NCBI GenBank assembly: GCA_017466405.1
Contig: JAFTUF010000052.1
Location: 34,053-98,052 of the forward strand
Source: Bacteroidales bacterium
GTDB taxonomy: Bacteria > Bacteroidota > Bacteroidia > Bacteroidales > F082
DNA: 64,000 bases
Reading direction: 5' to 3'
A program made the translations under genes and the position numbers. Below, one piece after another: positions 26,664 to 35,352 of this stretch. Under the pieces are notes generated by a model. The model was not told the DNA's origin and did not search any database. It saw nothing but the letters and a program-made list of their open reading frames with translations. The stretch's first letter is position 1, and every line of letters starts with the position of its first letter.

Positions 26664-27638
26664 ATGTCAAAACTTGATGAAATAAAGAAAACGATAGAGC
26701 CTGAACTAAAGAGATTCAATGTCTTCCTTGAAGAAAGCCTGAAGTCATCGACGCCTTTGTTGAATAAGATTCTGAAGTATGTCTTAAAACAGAAAGGCAA
26801 GCAGATAAGACCTTTATTCGTTTTGTTATCGGCGAAATGTCATGGCGAGATTAACGACAACACATACAGAGCAGCTGCTTTCATCGAGCTTCTACATACT
26901 GCCACATTAATACACGACGATGTCGTTGACGACTCCGACAAACGTCGCGGATTGTTTTCTATCAACGCTTTATGGAAAAATAAAATCGCTGTCTTGGTCG
27001 GCGACTATCTTCTTTCAAAAGGAATGATGTTAGCTTTGGAAAACAAAGACTATCAGATGCTCGACACCATCTCCGAGACTGTGAAGGCGATGAGTGAAGG
27101 CGAGATTTATCAGATGGAGAAGGCACGCCGCATGGACATCACAGAGGAAGATTATTACGAGATAATAAGAAGAAAGACTGCATCCTTGATAGCATCGTGC
27201 TGTGTGGTAGGCGCTCTCTCAGCAAATGCCAACGAGACTCAGGTCGAGAAGATGCGACATTTCGGAACATCGGCGGGTATCGCCTTCCAAATAAAAGACG
27301 ACATCTTCGATTACCAAATTAATAACAAAACAGGAAAACCTGCCGGCAACGATATCCAAGAACATAAGATGACATTACCTCTGATTCATCTTCTTAAGAC
27401 ATGCTCTGGTTCGGAGAGAAGGAGCATCATCAGAAAGATAAAATATAAGAGCGATGAGTTGGAGACGCGTCTCGACATAATAAATAAGGTACAGCAAAAC
27501 AAGAGTTTAGATTATGCTGAAGAGAAGATGAGCGATTTCGTAAACGACGCCCTGTCGCAGTTAGACGAGATTCAAGATTCGGAAGCCTTGACATCATTGA
27601 AAGAGTTAGTTAACTTTTGTATCAACAGAGAAAAATAA
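26664..27638 (+). CDS. Trans-polyprenyl diphosphate synthase
   Basis: Adds isopentenyl units head-to-tail to make the long prenyl chain of menaquinone or related lipids. 324 residues from the ATG at 26664. First Asp-rich motif in LIHDDVVDDSDKRRG, second in FQIKDDIFDY, plus KGKQIRPLFVLLSAK near the N-terminus. These match octaprenyl/heptaprenyl-type synthases (IspB-like); chain length cannot be read with certainty. The PorT-like gene begins 5 bp after its stop, so they are co-transcribed. Confidence 0.93.
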   Translation: MSKLDEIKKTIEPELKRFNVFLEESLKSSTPLLNKILKYVLKQKGKQIRPLFVLLSAKCHGEINDNTYRAAAFIELLHTATLIHDDVVDDSDKRRGLFSINALWKNKIAVLVGDYLLSKGMMLALENKDYQMLDTISETVKAMSEGEIYQMEKARRMDITEEDYYEIIRRKTASLIASCCVVGALSANANETQVEKMRHFGTSAGIAFQIKDDIFDYQINNKTGKPAGNDIQEHKMTLPLIHLLKTCSGSERRSIIRKIKYKSDELETRLDIINKVQQNKSLDYAEEKMSDFVNDALSQLDEIQDSEALTSLKELVNFCINREK

Positions 27639-27643
27639 TCATT

Positions 27644-28300
27644 ATGAAAAAACTTTTATTTTTAGCAATAATAGCATTTTCCTTTGCAACAACTATTTAC
27701 GGACAGAATTTCTACGGAGGCTTAGTAGCTGGCGGAACGATGTCGCAGATTGGAGGCGATGGCAGAGGCGGCTTTCACAAAGTAGGAATCGTAGGCGGAG
27801 CCTTCGCAGGACTGAAGTTAAACGAAGACTTCGACATACAGATGGAACTGAAATATATACAAAAAGGCTCTCTTTCCAACGACTTTGAAAGCTTTCCCGG
27901 ATCAGACCCTTTCCTCATAAAATTGGATTACATCGACTTGCCAATAGTCATGTCGTATAATCTCAACAAGATAAACATCAACGACGTAAATCTCAAATGG
28001 ATGAAACTCGAATTCGGGTTGAGCTTAGACGTCTTGGTCAACGCACGTCAGAAAATATTAGGGCAGATTGTCCTCAGCGACCCATGGAACAGATTAGTTG
28101 TCAATACCGTCCTCGGCGTCAGAGTCGATGTAAGAGAAAATCTCGAAGTCGGATTAAGGAGCATCAACTCCATGACGTCAATATGTCCAGTGTCGAAATA
28201 TCCATATAATAACGGCGTTGTGAACTACGTCAGACGTCTTTTCCCTTTTTACGGAATGTTCAACGACGTAGTGCAGCTTTCGATTTATTGGAAAATATGA
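27644..28300 (+). CDS. PorT-family outer-membrane beta-barrel protein
   Basis: A 218-residue barrel: signal peptide (1-22, TTIYG-Q), then alternating strands with FYGGLVAGGTMSQIGGDGRGGF at the start, ELKYIQKGS, LDYIDLPIVMSYNL, and a final strand VVQLSIYWKI. This is the layout of the PorT-family eight-strand barrels. PorT itself is a T9SS part, but the family is large, so T9SS membership is only possible. The start is ATG 27644; a longer frame starts within the preceding gene. It is 5 bp downstream of the prenyl synthase. Confidence 0.75.
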   Translation: MKKLLFLAIIAFSFATTIYGQNFYGGLVAGGTMSQIGGDGRGGFHKVGIVGGAFAGLKLNEDFDIQMELKYIQKGSLSNDFESFPGSDPFLIKLDYIDLPIVMSYNLNKININDVNLKWMKLEFGLSLDVLVNARQKILGQIVLSDPWNRLVVNTVLGVRVDVRENLEVGLRSINSMTSICPVSKYPYNNGVVNYVRRLFPFYGMFNDVVQLSIYWKI

Positions 28301-28315
28301 TCAATTAACAATTTG

Positions 28316-29272
28316 TTAACTGTCAATTGCCTCATATCCTCCGTTTTTGGCGATGCCTTTGAAAATAATTTGCTTCTTGTCGCTTAATTTCTTTAAATAA
28401 CGTTGTGTGGTTCTTAGACTGCGTCCTAACTTCTTAGATAAGGTAGGTGTGTTCAATCCTGGGTTGCTGACAATCGTGTCATACAACATCTGCTCAAAAT
28501 CAATCTTTTGAGGTTCTGGTTCAGTCTCACGAAATAGTCTTAATATCTCCAACTGTGTCATCATTATTCTGTCGGCAATGAACGATATGAAAGCCTCTTC
28601 GTTATCATGTGCTTTTTCCAAGACTTCTATATATTCCGCTCGCGTGACAGCCGGAATTATCGCTATGTTGTAATCGTTGCGCATCAACGATAAATTCATT
28701 AACAAACGAGCAACACGGCCATTGCCGTCTATGAATGGATGTATGAAAACAAAGCGTTTATGAAACTCTGCTGCTAAAACGATGGGGTGAAGTTTGCTTT
28801 CATTGTTGTTGTACCATTGTACCAACTGTTTCATGCGTTTGCTAATCTCTGCAACCGGTGTAACTGCATATTTGCTTCCACTGATAAAAACCGGCACTTT
28901 ACGATATTTGCCGGCTTTTTCATCATCTATCTTCTGATAAAAAAGTCTATGAATGTTACATATTATCTCTTCTGTGATAGGTTCGTTATGGCTAAGTTCA
29001 TACAAATAATCGTATGCTTTCGCATGTCCTACCGCCTCATAAATGTCGCGTAATGGTTTTCCTTCTATGGTTAATCCATTCTCGATAACGACCTTCGTTT
29101 CTGATTCGGTTAAGCTATTTCCCTCAATAGCATTGCTCGAAAATGTCGTTCCAATCTTGTAGTATTCCTTCAGCGAATTTATAGTCTCAGGTGATAACGG
29201 ACGATATGACCACAACTCCTGCTGGAATTTCTCGCATTGAAAGATTTTATCTTGTAAGTCGCTTAAAATCAT
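28316..29272 (-). CDS. Class II Fic protein (AMPylase) with C-terminal winged helix
   Basis: Fic enzymes transfer AMP (or other nucleotide parts) to target hydroxyls. 318 residues. The core motif HPFIDGNGRVAR is at 178-189, complete with catalytic H178. An N-terminal inhibitory helix with S-x-x-x-E-G (S46, E50, G51; SSNAIEGN) marks class II self-inhibited Fic. The C-terminus (about 255-318, NTPTLSKKLGRSLRTTQRYLKKLSDKKQI) is a winged helix-turn-helix likely to bind DNA. Three 13-bp iterons at 21-22 bp spacing lie just upstream of its promoter and are a candidate site for self-regulation. No antitoxin gene is adjacent. Target unknown. Confidence 0.93.
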   Translation of the reverse strand: MILSDLQDKIFQCEKFQQELWSYRPLSPETINSLKEYYKIGTTFSSNAIEGNSLTESETKVVIENGLTIEGKPLRDIYEAVGHAKAYDYLYELSHNEPITEEIICNIHRLFYQKIDDEKAGKYRKVPVFISGSKYAVTPVAEISKRMKQLVQWYNNNESKLHPIVLAAEFHKRFVFIHPFIDGNGRVARLLMNLSLMRNDYNIAIIPAVTRAEYIEVLEKAHDNEEAFISFIADRIMMTQLEILRLFRETEPEPQKIDFEQMLYDTIVSNPGLNTPTLSKKLGRSLRTTQRYLKKLSDKKQIIFKGIAKNGGYEAIDS

Positions 29273-29300
29273 AGTACATAATCAAATTTTATCATAAGTA

Positions 29301-29308
29301 CAAAGATA
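29301..29308 (-). promoter_or_regulatory. TAnnTTTG -7 box of fic
   Basis: TATCTTTG on the minus strand, 28 bp before the fic ATG. The nearest iteron starts 22 bp upstream of the box, over the expected -33 element. Confidence 0.6.
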
Positions 29309-29330
29309 GTAATTTTCTTTATACGATTAT

Positions 29331-29386
29331 TTTTACACCGCCACTATTTTTATTTTACACCGCCAAATTTTAATTTTACACCGCCA
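29331..29386 (-). repeat. Three 13-bp iterons upstream of fic
   Basis: TGGCGGTGTAAAA (minus strand) occurs exactly three times, at 29331-29343, 29353-29365 and 29374-29386. Spacings of 22 and 21 bp are two helical turns, so all three face the same side of DNA. A candidate operator for the Fic winged helix. Confidence 0.85.
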
Positions 29387-29391
29387 AAACA

Positions 29392-29440
29392 AAAATCTTT
29401 CGTCATAAGTCTTTTGCCTTCAGACTTTTTATTATCTTTG
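29392..29440 (+). promoter_or_regulatory. trpS promoter with upstream word repeats
   Basis: The -7 box TATCTTTG (29433-29440) is preceded by TCTTTCGTCATAAGTCTTTT and a GCCTTCAGACTTTTT variant. The ATG is 17 bp after the box. Confidence 0.6.
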
Positions 29441-29457
29441 CGTATTAATTTATCAAT

Positions 29458-30456
29458 ATGAAAGAAATAGTTTTAAGCGGTATCAGACCAACAGGTAATC
29501 TTCATCTCGGTAATTATTACGGAGCTGTTCAGAATTTCATCAAGTTACAAGATAATTATAATTGTTATTTTTTCATTGCCGACTATCACTCTCTTACCAC
29601 GCATCCTCATCCAGACGATTTGCATGGCAGAGTGAAGCAGATTTTGGTGGAATATCTCGCAGCAGGTCTCGACCCTGAAAAAGCGACATTATATGTACAA
29701 AGCGACGTTCCTGAAGTGGTGGAGTTATATCTCTTCCTTAACATGAACGCATATATTGGCGAGCTTGAGCGCGTCACCACTTTCAAAGAGAAAGTGCGCA
29801 AGCAACCTGACAACGTCAACGCCGGCCTTCTCACCTACCCTACTTTGATGGCAGCCGACATCTTGATTCACAAGTCGAACTACATCCCTGTAGGAAAAGA
29901 CCAAGAACAGAATTTGGAAAAAGCCCGCGACTTCGCAGAGAGATTCAACCGTATCTATGGCGTGGATTTCTTCCCAGTGCCACAAGCATTCAACTACGGC
30001 AACGCTTTGATAAAAGTCCCTGGACTCGATGGCAGCGGCAAGATGGGCAAGTCGGAAGGCGAAGGCAACGCAATCTTCTTGTGCGAAGACGACAAGTCAA
30101 TACGTAAGAAAGTGATGCGTGCCGTTACCGACAGCGGCCCGACAGAACCAAATCAGGTGAAGCCAGAGCCAATACAAAATCTCTTCAATCTTATGAAGAT
30201 AGTCTCAGCTCCTGAGACAGTTCAGTTCTTCGACGACGCATATAACAATATGAATATACGTTACGGCGACATGAAGAAACAGCTTGCAGAAGACATCATC
30301 AAAGTCGTGACACCATTCCGTGAACGCATCATCGAACTCTCAAACGACGACGAATACATCAAGAAAGTCGCTCGCATGGGAGCAGAGAAAGCACACGAAA
30401 GCGCAAGCAAGACAATAAAAGAAGTAAGAGAAATTATAGGTTTCAGAAGTTTCTAA
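29458..30456 (+). CDS. trpS: Tryptophanyl-tRNA synthetase
   Basis: Class I synthetase charging tRNA-Trp. 332 residues, the normal bacterial size. The HIGH-type motif is in SGIRPTGNLHLGNYYGA, the KMSKS-type motif in GKMGKSEG, and MAADILIHKSNYIPVGKDQEQN contributes to tryptophan and ATP binding. The intergenic region to hflX (30457-30531) is mostly a 6-bp AAAGTC/AGAGTC repeat. Confidence 0.97.
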   Translation: MKEIVLSGIRPTGNLHLGNYYGAVQNFIKLQDNYNCYFFIADYHSLTTHPHPDDLHGRVKQILVEYLAAGLDPEKATLYVQSDVPEVVELYLFLNMNAYIGELERVTTFKEKVRKQPDNVNAGLLTYPTLMAADILIHKSNYIPVGKDQEQNLEKARDFAERFNRIYGVDFFPVPQAFNYGNALIKVPGLDGSGKMGKSEGEGNAIFLCEDDKSIRKKVMRAVTDSGPTEPNQVKPEPIQNLFNLMKIVSAPETVQFFDDAYNNMNIRYGDMKKQLAEDIIKVVTPFRERIIELSNDDEYIKKVARMGAEKAHESASKTIKEVREIIGFRSF

Positions 30457-30477
30457 ATTGACACGGACTATTGACAC

Positions 30478-30526
30478 AGACCATCGAAAGTCAAAGTCAG
30501 AGTCAAAGTCAGAGTCAGAGTCAAAA
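30478..30526. repeat. 6-bp AAAGTC/AGAGTC tandem repeat before hflX
   Basis: About seven degenerate hexamers end 6 bp before the hflX ATG, filling the usual ribosome-entry region. The same words occur inside the epimerase gene at 56501-56550. Confidence 0.8.
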
Positions 30527-30531
30527 TAATC

Positions 30532-31725
30532 ATGAACGAAAAGTTTATAGTTTACGAAAAGAAACAAGAGACAGCGGTACTTATCGCGGTATGCACTCAG
30601 ACGCAGAACAGAGAACGTACGGAAGAATATTTAGACGAACTCGCTTTCTTAATCGAGACGGCAGGTGGTGTGCCAGTGGCGCGTTTCATCCAACCCCTCG
30701 ACCATCCTAACAGCGTGACTTACTTAGGTTCGGGAAAATTGGAAGAAGTACGTCAATATATAAAAGCCGAGAATATCACGATGGCTGTCTTCGACGACGA
30801 GCTCTCTCCGACACAACTTCGTAATATTGAAAAAGAACTAGAGTGCAAGATACTTGACAGAACAAACCTCATCTTAGACATCTTTGCGAGAAACGCCAGA
30901 ACAGCACACGCCAAGACTCAGGTGGAACTCGCTCAATATCAATATATGCTTCCACGACTTACTGGTATGTGGACTCACTTGGAGCGACAAAAAGGAGGTA
31001 TCGGTCTCAGAGGCCCTGGTGAAAAGGAAATCGAAACCGACCGTCGTATCATACGCGACAAAATCACAAGTCTCAAAGAGAGACTTAAAGAGATTGACAT
31101 GCAGAAGACCGTCCAACGCAAGAATCGCGGACAACTCGTGAGAGTGGCTCTCGTTGGTTATACCAACGTAGGAAAGTCAACGATAATGAACCTTCTGAGC
31201 AAGTCGGATGTCTTTGCTGAAAACAAGTTGTTTGCGACACTCGAGACGACAGTACGTAAGGTCGTTGTAGAAAACCTTCCATTCCTTCTCTCCGACACCG
31301 TCGGTTTCATCAGAAAACTCCCTCATCAATTAGTAGAGTCTTTCAAATCTACATTGGACGAAGTCAGAGAGTCAGACATATTGCTTCATGTTGTTGACAT
31401 CTCACATCCCGATTTTGAGTCTCAGATAGAAGTCGTTAATAAAACTCTCAATGAGATAGGCGCTGGTGATAAAAAAGTTATCATGGTTTTCAACAAGATA
31501 GACGCTTATAGTTATGTAGAGAAAGAGGAAGACGACCTCACTCCTATCACAAAACGCAACTATTCTTTAGACGACTGGAAAAAGACTTGGATGGCAAAAG
31601 GCAACTCATGCATCTTCATCTCTGCCGTGGAAAAAGACAACTACCAAGAGTTCAGAGACCTTCTCTACAAAGAGATTAAAGACATGCACGCCATCAGATA
31701 CCCATACGATAACTTCTTATATTAA
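30532..31725 (+). CDS. hflX: HflX ribosome-associated GTPase
   Basis: HflX binds the 50S subunit and splits stalled ribosomes. 397 residues: N-terminal ribosome-binding domain (PVARFIQPLDHPNSVTYLGSGKLEE), a helical linker with EKEIETDRR, and the G domain from about 204 with P-loop GYTNVGKST, DTVGFIRKLPHQLVESFKSTL and NKID. It is the first of three tightly spaced genes (6 bp to tatD, 12 bp to ansA). Confidence 0.96.
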   Translation: MNEKFIVYEKKQETAVLIAVCTQTQNRERTEEYLDELAFLIETAGGVPVARFIQPLDHPNSVTYLGSGKLEEVRQYIKAENITMAVFDDELSPTQLRNIEKELECKILDRTNLILDIFARNARTAHAKTQVELAQYQYMLPRLTGMWTHLERQKGGIGLRGPGEKEIETDRRIIRDKITSLKERLKEIDMQKTVQRKNRGQLVRVALVGYTNVGKSTIMNLLSKSDVFAENKLFATLETTVRKVVVENLPFLLSDTVGFIRKLPHQLVESFKSTLDEVRESDILLHVVDISHPDFESQIEVVNKTLNEIGAGDKKVIMVFNKIDAYSYVEKEEDDLTPITKRNYSLDDWKKTWMAKGNSCIFISAVEKDNYQEFRDLLYKEIKDMHAIRYPYDNFLY

Positions 31726-31731
31726 TAATGT

Positions 31732-32499
31732 ATGTACATCGACACTCATTCACATATCTATGACGAGGCTTTCGACACCGACAGAGAGTTGGTGTTCCAA
31801 AGAGCGCTTGATGTCGGTGTCGAGATGGTGCTGCTCCCTAACACAGACGAAAACACCATCAAACCTATGATGCAGTTCTATGAGAGTCACCCCGACAACT
31901 GCCGCGTCATGATGGGACTTCATCCCGAAGGCGTAAAAGAAGACTACAAACGACATCTCGCAGTAATAGAAAAAGAGATGGAAAAAGACTGTTGGGTTGG
32001 CGTGGGAGAAATAGGTCTCGACTTATATTGGGACAAGACTTTTGAGAAACAGCAAATTGAAGTCTTAAGAGAGCAGCTCGCCTGGGCGAAGAGTCTTCAT
32101 CTTCCTGTAGCGTTACACACTCGCGAAGCCTTCGACCTTATGTTTAAAGTGTTGGAACACGAGCAAGACGGCGGTCTCAGCGGAGTATTTCATTGTTTCA
32201 ATGGTAGTGAAGAACAAGCAAAAATCGCCATCGACTTAGGATTTCATCTCGGATTAGGCGGCGTCATCACATACAAAAACTGCGACGTTAAAAATTATTT
32301 AGAAAATATACCTTTAGATAAAATCGTCCTTGAAACAGACGATCCTTATCTTCCACCAGTTCCTTATAGAGGAAAGAGAAACGAGCCATCCTACATGATA
32401 GAAGTGGCAAAGAAAATAGCCGAGGCGAAACATCTCGACATCAATAAAATCGCAGAAGCGACAACAAACAACGCAAGAAACTTATTTAGATTAACATAA
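31732..32499 (+). CDS. tatD: TatD-family metal-dependent deoxyribonuclease
   Basis: A TIM-barrel hydrolase of 255 residues. Metal ligands are visible in DTHSHIYDEAFD, in GEIGLDLYWDK, in ALHTREAFD, in FHCFNG and in ETDDPYLPP. Members cleave DNA 3' ends and have been linked to quality control; the exact substrate is not known from sequence. It sits between hflX and ansA in a likely operon. Confidence 0.94.
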   Translation: MYIDTHSHIYDEAFDTDRELVFQRALDVGVEMVLLPNTDENTIKPMMQFYESHPDNCRVMMGLHPEGVKEDYKRHLAVIEKEMEKDCWVGVGEIGLDLYWDKTFEKQQIEVLREQLAWAKSLHLPVALHTREAFDLMFKVLEHEQDGGLSGVFHCFNGSEEQAKIAIDLGFHLGLGGVITYKNCDVKNYLENIPLDKIVLETDDPYLPPVPYRGKRNEPSYMIEVAKKIAEAKHLDINKIAEATTNNARNLFRLT

Positions 32500-32511
32500 A
32501 AATTCTGGGTT

Positions 32512-33540
32512 ATGTCAGAAAAAACATCAATATTGATACTTTACACCGGAGGCACCATCGGAATGATGCAAGATCCGCAGACAGGCAGCTTAGTTCCTTT
32601 CGATTTCGATAACTTATACGACCATCTTCCGGTCTTGAGAAACTTGGATTATCAGTTGGATTTCTATGCTTTCGACAATCTCATCGACTCATCCAATATG
32701 ACACCCGACTTCTGGGTCAGTTTGGCTGAGAAGATTGAAAGCTGCTACGAGAAATATGACGGCTTCGTCGTGCTTCACGGCTCTGACACCATGGCATATA
32801 CAGCTTCTGCCTTGAGTTTTATGTTAGAAAACCTTAACAAACCGGTTGTCTTCACTGGCGCACAACTTCCTATGGGAATGGTGAGAAGCGACGGAAGAGA
32901 GAATATCATCGCTGCCATTGAGATAGCAGCTGCCAAAGACGAAGAAACCGCTAAAGTACCAGAAGTGACATTATTCTTCGAAAACCAACTCCTCAGAGGC
33001 AACAGAACTACAAAACATAATGCCGAACACTTCAATGCTTTCGTGTCGGGCAACTATCCTTCTTTAGCAGATGTTGGCGTTCGTATCAAATATAATAAGG
33101 AGTACATCATGAAGCCTAACTTCAAGAAGTTAAAACTCCATAAAAAATTAGACAATAACGTAGCAATACTTAAGCTTTTCCCAGGCATCACTAAGGAATT
33201 TGTACAACACACTCTCAACACACCTAACTTAAAAGCCGTCATCATGGAGACCTACGGATCAGGCAACGCACCTACAGCTTCATGGTTCCTCGACAGTTTG
33301 AAGGAAGCTATCAACAATGGACTCATAGTATATAATGTAACACAATGCAAGTCGGGTTCTGTGGAGATGGGACGCTACGAGACAAGCCTCGACCTTAACA
33401 GAATAGGCGTCATCAGCGGTCATGATATAACTACGGAGTCGGCTATCGCGAAATTGATGTATCTTCTCGGAGAAGGCTATTCTACAGAAAAAGTCAAGGA
33501 ATTGCTGCAAACTCCGATAAGAGGCGAGATGACGTTGTAG
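32512..33540 (+). CDS. ansA: Type I (cytoplasmic) L-asparaginase
   Basis: Hydrolyses asparagine to aspartate and ammonia. 342 residues with no signal peptide, so the cytoplasmic AnsA type. Active-site threonines lie in LYTGGTIGMM and in VVLHGSDTMAYTASALSF, with a lysine in the later conserved GAQLPMGMVRSDGRENI region. It ends the hflX operon; 8-bp word repeats begin directly after its stop. Confidence 0.95.
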   Translation: MSEKTSILILYTGGTIGMMQDPQTGSLVPFDFDNLYDHLPVLRNLDYQLDFYAFDNLIDSSNMTPDFWVSLAEKIESCYEKYDGFVVLHGSDTMAYTASALSFMLENLNKPVVFTGAQLPMGMVRSDGRENIIAAIEIAAAKDEETAKVPEVTLFFENQLLRGNRTTKHNAEHFNAFVSGNYPSLADVGVRIKYNKEYIMKPNFKKLKLHKKLDNNVAILKLFPGITKEFVQHTLNTPNLKAVIMETYGSGNAPTASWFLDSLKEAINNGLIVYNVTQCKSGSVEMGRYETSLDLNRIGVISGHDITTESAIAKLMYLLGEGYSTEKVKELLQTPIRGEMTL

Positions 33541-33543
33541 ATG

Positions 33544-33632
33544 AGTTGCTGAGTTACTGAGTTACTGAGTTACTGAGTAGAGATTTATCTATGATACCTA
33601 CTTAAATTAATGATATATCATTGTTGCGTCTC
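33544..33632. repeat. 8-bp word repeat followed by hairpin repeat copy B
   Basis: GAGTTACT-type units (33544-33578) run into a degenerate hairpin copy (33578-33632, about 12 of 18 arm positions paired). The rest of the gap to the tRNA is AT-rich with no other feature. Confidence 0.6.
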
Positions 33633-33797
33633 AAAACATAGACAATACGGAATAATATTTTAGATATTATCGGCGTTAATGTGGATAGTTTTTTTACGTT
33701 TTTATTGAAAACACATTGATAGGACAATAAGTTAAGTCGATAATAAAAAAGTGAATAAATGTTTAAAAATAATTTCTGTTTCAAAGAAAAAATTATG

Positions 33798-33805
33798 TAA
33801 CTTTG
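33798..33805 (+). promoter_or_regulatory. TAnnTTTG -7 box of tRNA-Ser
   Basis: TAACTTTG lies 24 bp before the tRNA. No separate box is visible between the tRNA and exbB. Confidence 0.55.
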
Positions 33806-33829
33806 GAGCGAATTTTAGAATAAACATTA

Positions 33830-33917
33830 GGAGAGATGTCCGAGTGGTTTAAGGAGCACGCCTGGAAAGTGTGTATACTCCAAAAGGGTATCGCGGGTTC
33901 GAATCCCGCTCTCTCCG
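33830..33917 (+). tRNA. tRNA-Ser (anticodon GGA)
   Basis: Acceptor GGAGAGA pairs with TCTCTCC, discriminator G at 33917. The D arm is TCCGAGTGGTTTAAGGA, the anticodon loop CTGGAAA carries GGA, a long serine-type variable arm follows (TATACTCC...GGGTATC), and the T loop is GGTTCGAATCC. The CCA end is not encoded (GCAA follows). The core is very like enterobacterial tRNA-Ser GGA. Confidence 0.97.
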
Positions 33918-34025
33918 CAAAGAGTTCTAAAACAAGAGAATAACGAATAACAAAGAATTAAATTAAGTTAAATTAAAATAGTAATCAATCAAAAAAATTA
34001 AAAGTAGTAATCAACATTTCCAATT

Positions 34026-34880
34026 ATGAAAAAATTAATTGCTTTACTCACAATTGCTGGTTTTATGACATTCGGTATCAGCAATTCAGTTCTTGCACAG
34101 CAAGAAGAAAACGTTCCACAAACAGAACAAGCAGCTCCTGCAGAAGCAGCAGCTGAAGAAGTAGCAGCTGAAGAAGTAGCAGCTGAAGAAGCAGCTCCAG
34201 TAGAAGAAGTTGTTACAACAACAATGACAGAGGAAGAAGAAGAACCAACATTCCACGAAGTTCTTAAGAAACAATACATCGATGGTGGTTGGGGTTTCAT
34301 GACACTCGTTCTCATCGTTTTAGTTCTCGGTTTAGCTATCTCAATCGAAAGAATTATTTACTTAACATTAAGCACAACAAACACCAAGAAATTAGTTGCT
34401 GACCTTGAAAAAGCATTGAACGAAGGTGGTATTGAAAAAGCTAAGGAACTCTGCCGTAACACACGCGGTCCTGTCGCAAGTATCTTCTACCAAGGTTTAT
34501 TACGTTTCAACGACGGTCTCGACGAAGTAGAAAAAGCTATGATTTCTTACGGTTCAGTTATGAATGGTAACCTCTCAAGCGGTTCAAGCTGGATTACATT
34601 GTGTATCGCTTTAGGTCCTAACTTGGGATTCTTCGGTACAGTTATCGGTATGGTTCAAGCTTTCGACGACATCGCAGCAGCTGGTGACATCAGCCCTACT
34701 ATCGTTGCATCAGGTATGAAAGTTGCTTTGTTGACAACCGTTTTCGGTTTGATCACAGCTATGGTTCTCCAAGTCGCTTATAACTTCATCCTCAACAAGA
34801 TTGAAAACATCTTGAACGACATGGAAGACAGCACAATCAGCTTCATGGATATCTTGAACGATTATTCAAAAAGAAAATAA
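34026..34880 (+). CDS. exbB: ExbB/TolQ/MotA-family proton channel with signal-peptide extension
   Basis: An inner-membrane ExbB-type protein that, with ExbD, turns proton flow into work on TonB/TolA-like partners. 284 residues: signal peptide (1-25, NSVLA-Q), an Ala/Glu-rich spacer (about 30-70) built of a GCAGCTGAAGAAGTA-type 15-bp repeat, then three membrane helices with the MotA/TolQ/ExbB domain (about 95-275: GGWGFMTLVLIVLVLGLAISIERI, ALGPNLGFFGTVIGM). Extended N-termini of this kind are common in Bacteroidota ExbB. First of four genes ending in two ExbD genes. Confidence 0.93.
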   Translation: MKKLIALLTIAGFMTFGISNSVLAQQEENVPQTEQAAPAEAAAEEVAAEEVAAEEAAPVEEVVTTTMTEEEEEPTFHEVLKKQYIDGGWGFMTLVLIVLVLGLAISIERIIYLTLSTTNTKKLVADLEKALNEGGIEKAKELCRNTRGPVASIFYQGLLRFNDGLDEVEKAMISYGSVMNGNLSSGSSWITLCIALGPNLGFFGTVIGMVQAFDDIAAAGDISPTIVASGMKVALLTTVFGLITAMVLQVAYNFILNKIENILNDMEDSTISFMDILNDYSKRK

Positions 34881-34913
34881 ATCAATTTTCGTTAACACAA
34901 AAAACAGTTAACA

Positions 34914-35336
34914 ATGGACGAAAAATTATTAAAAATATGTAAATACGGACTTTGGGGTCTTATGGGCGTCATTGTTGTCATCCTTGCATTCTGTGCATTT
35001 AAGGGTGAAGCAAGTGCCGACATCCAAATGTACTTGACATACGCGCTCATCATTATGCTCGTATTGGCAATCCTCTTCTCTCCTATTTATGGAGCTATTG
35101 TTAATCCTGGCAACTTAAAGAAAATAGGTATCGCTATCGGTTTATTCGTAGTAGTAGCATTAGTAGCTTGGTTGATTTCTCCAGGTGCAACATTAAGCCA
35201 AGAATATTTGGATTCAATGGGTATCACCGCTGGCGATGAAGCGATTTGCGACTTCTTAATGATGGTCGTTTATATCATGCTCGGCGGAACTTTAGCAGCA
35301 GTTATCTATTCAGCAGTAGCAAAATTATTTAACTAA
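34914..35336 (+). CDS. Small membrane protein in the ExbB/ExbD operon
   Basis: A 140-residue protein with about four membrane helices (12-28, 41-61, 71-88, 117-137) and no catalytic motif. It always sits, by context, between exbB and exbD: 33 bp from one and 16 bp from the other. That position suggests an accessory part of the ExbB-ExbD motor, which is inference. I do not recognise a named family. Confidence 0.7.
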   Translation: MDEKLLKICKYGLWGLMGVIVVILAFCAFKGEASADIQMYLTYALIIMLVLAILFSPIYGAIVNPGNLKKIGIAIGLFVVVALVAWLISPGATLSQEYLDSMGITAGDEAICDFLMMVVYIMLGGTLAAVIYSAVAKLFN

Positions 35337-35352
35337 TTAAGAAAATATCAAT

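Noticed and set aside
28316-29272. Fic-antitoxin pair
   Set aside because: No small antitoxin gene adjoins it, and the inhibitory S-x-x-x-E-G motif is built into the protein, as in class II Fic.
34126-34215. Ala/Glu repeats of ExbB as another inserted word repeat
   Set aside because: Acidic Ala-rich spacers of this kind are usual in Bacteroidota ExbB proteins, so natural linker evolution is a sufficient explanation.
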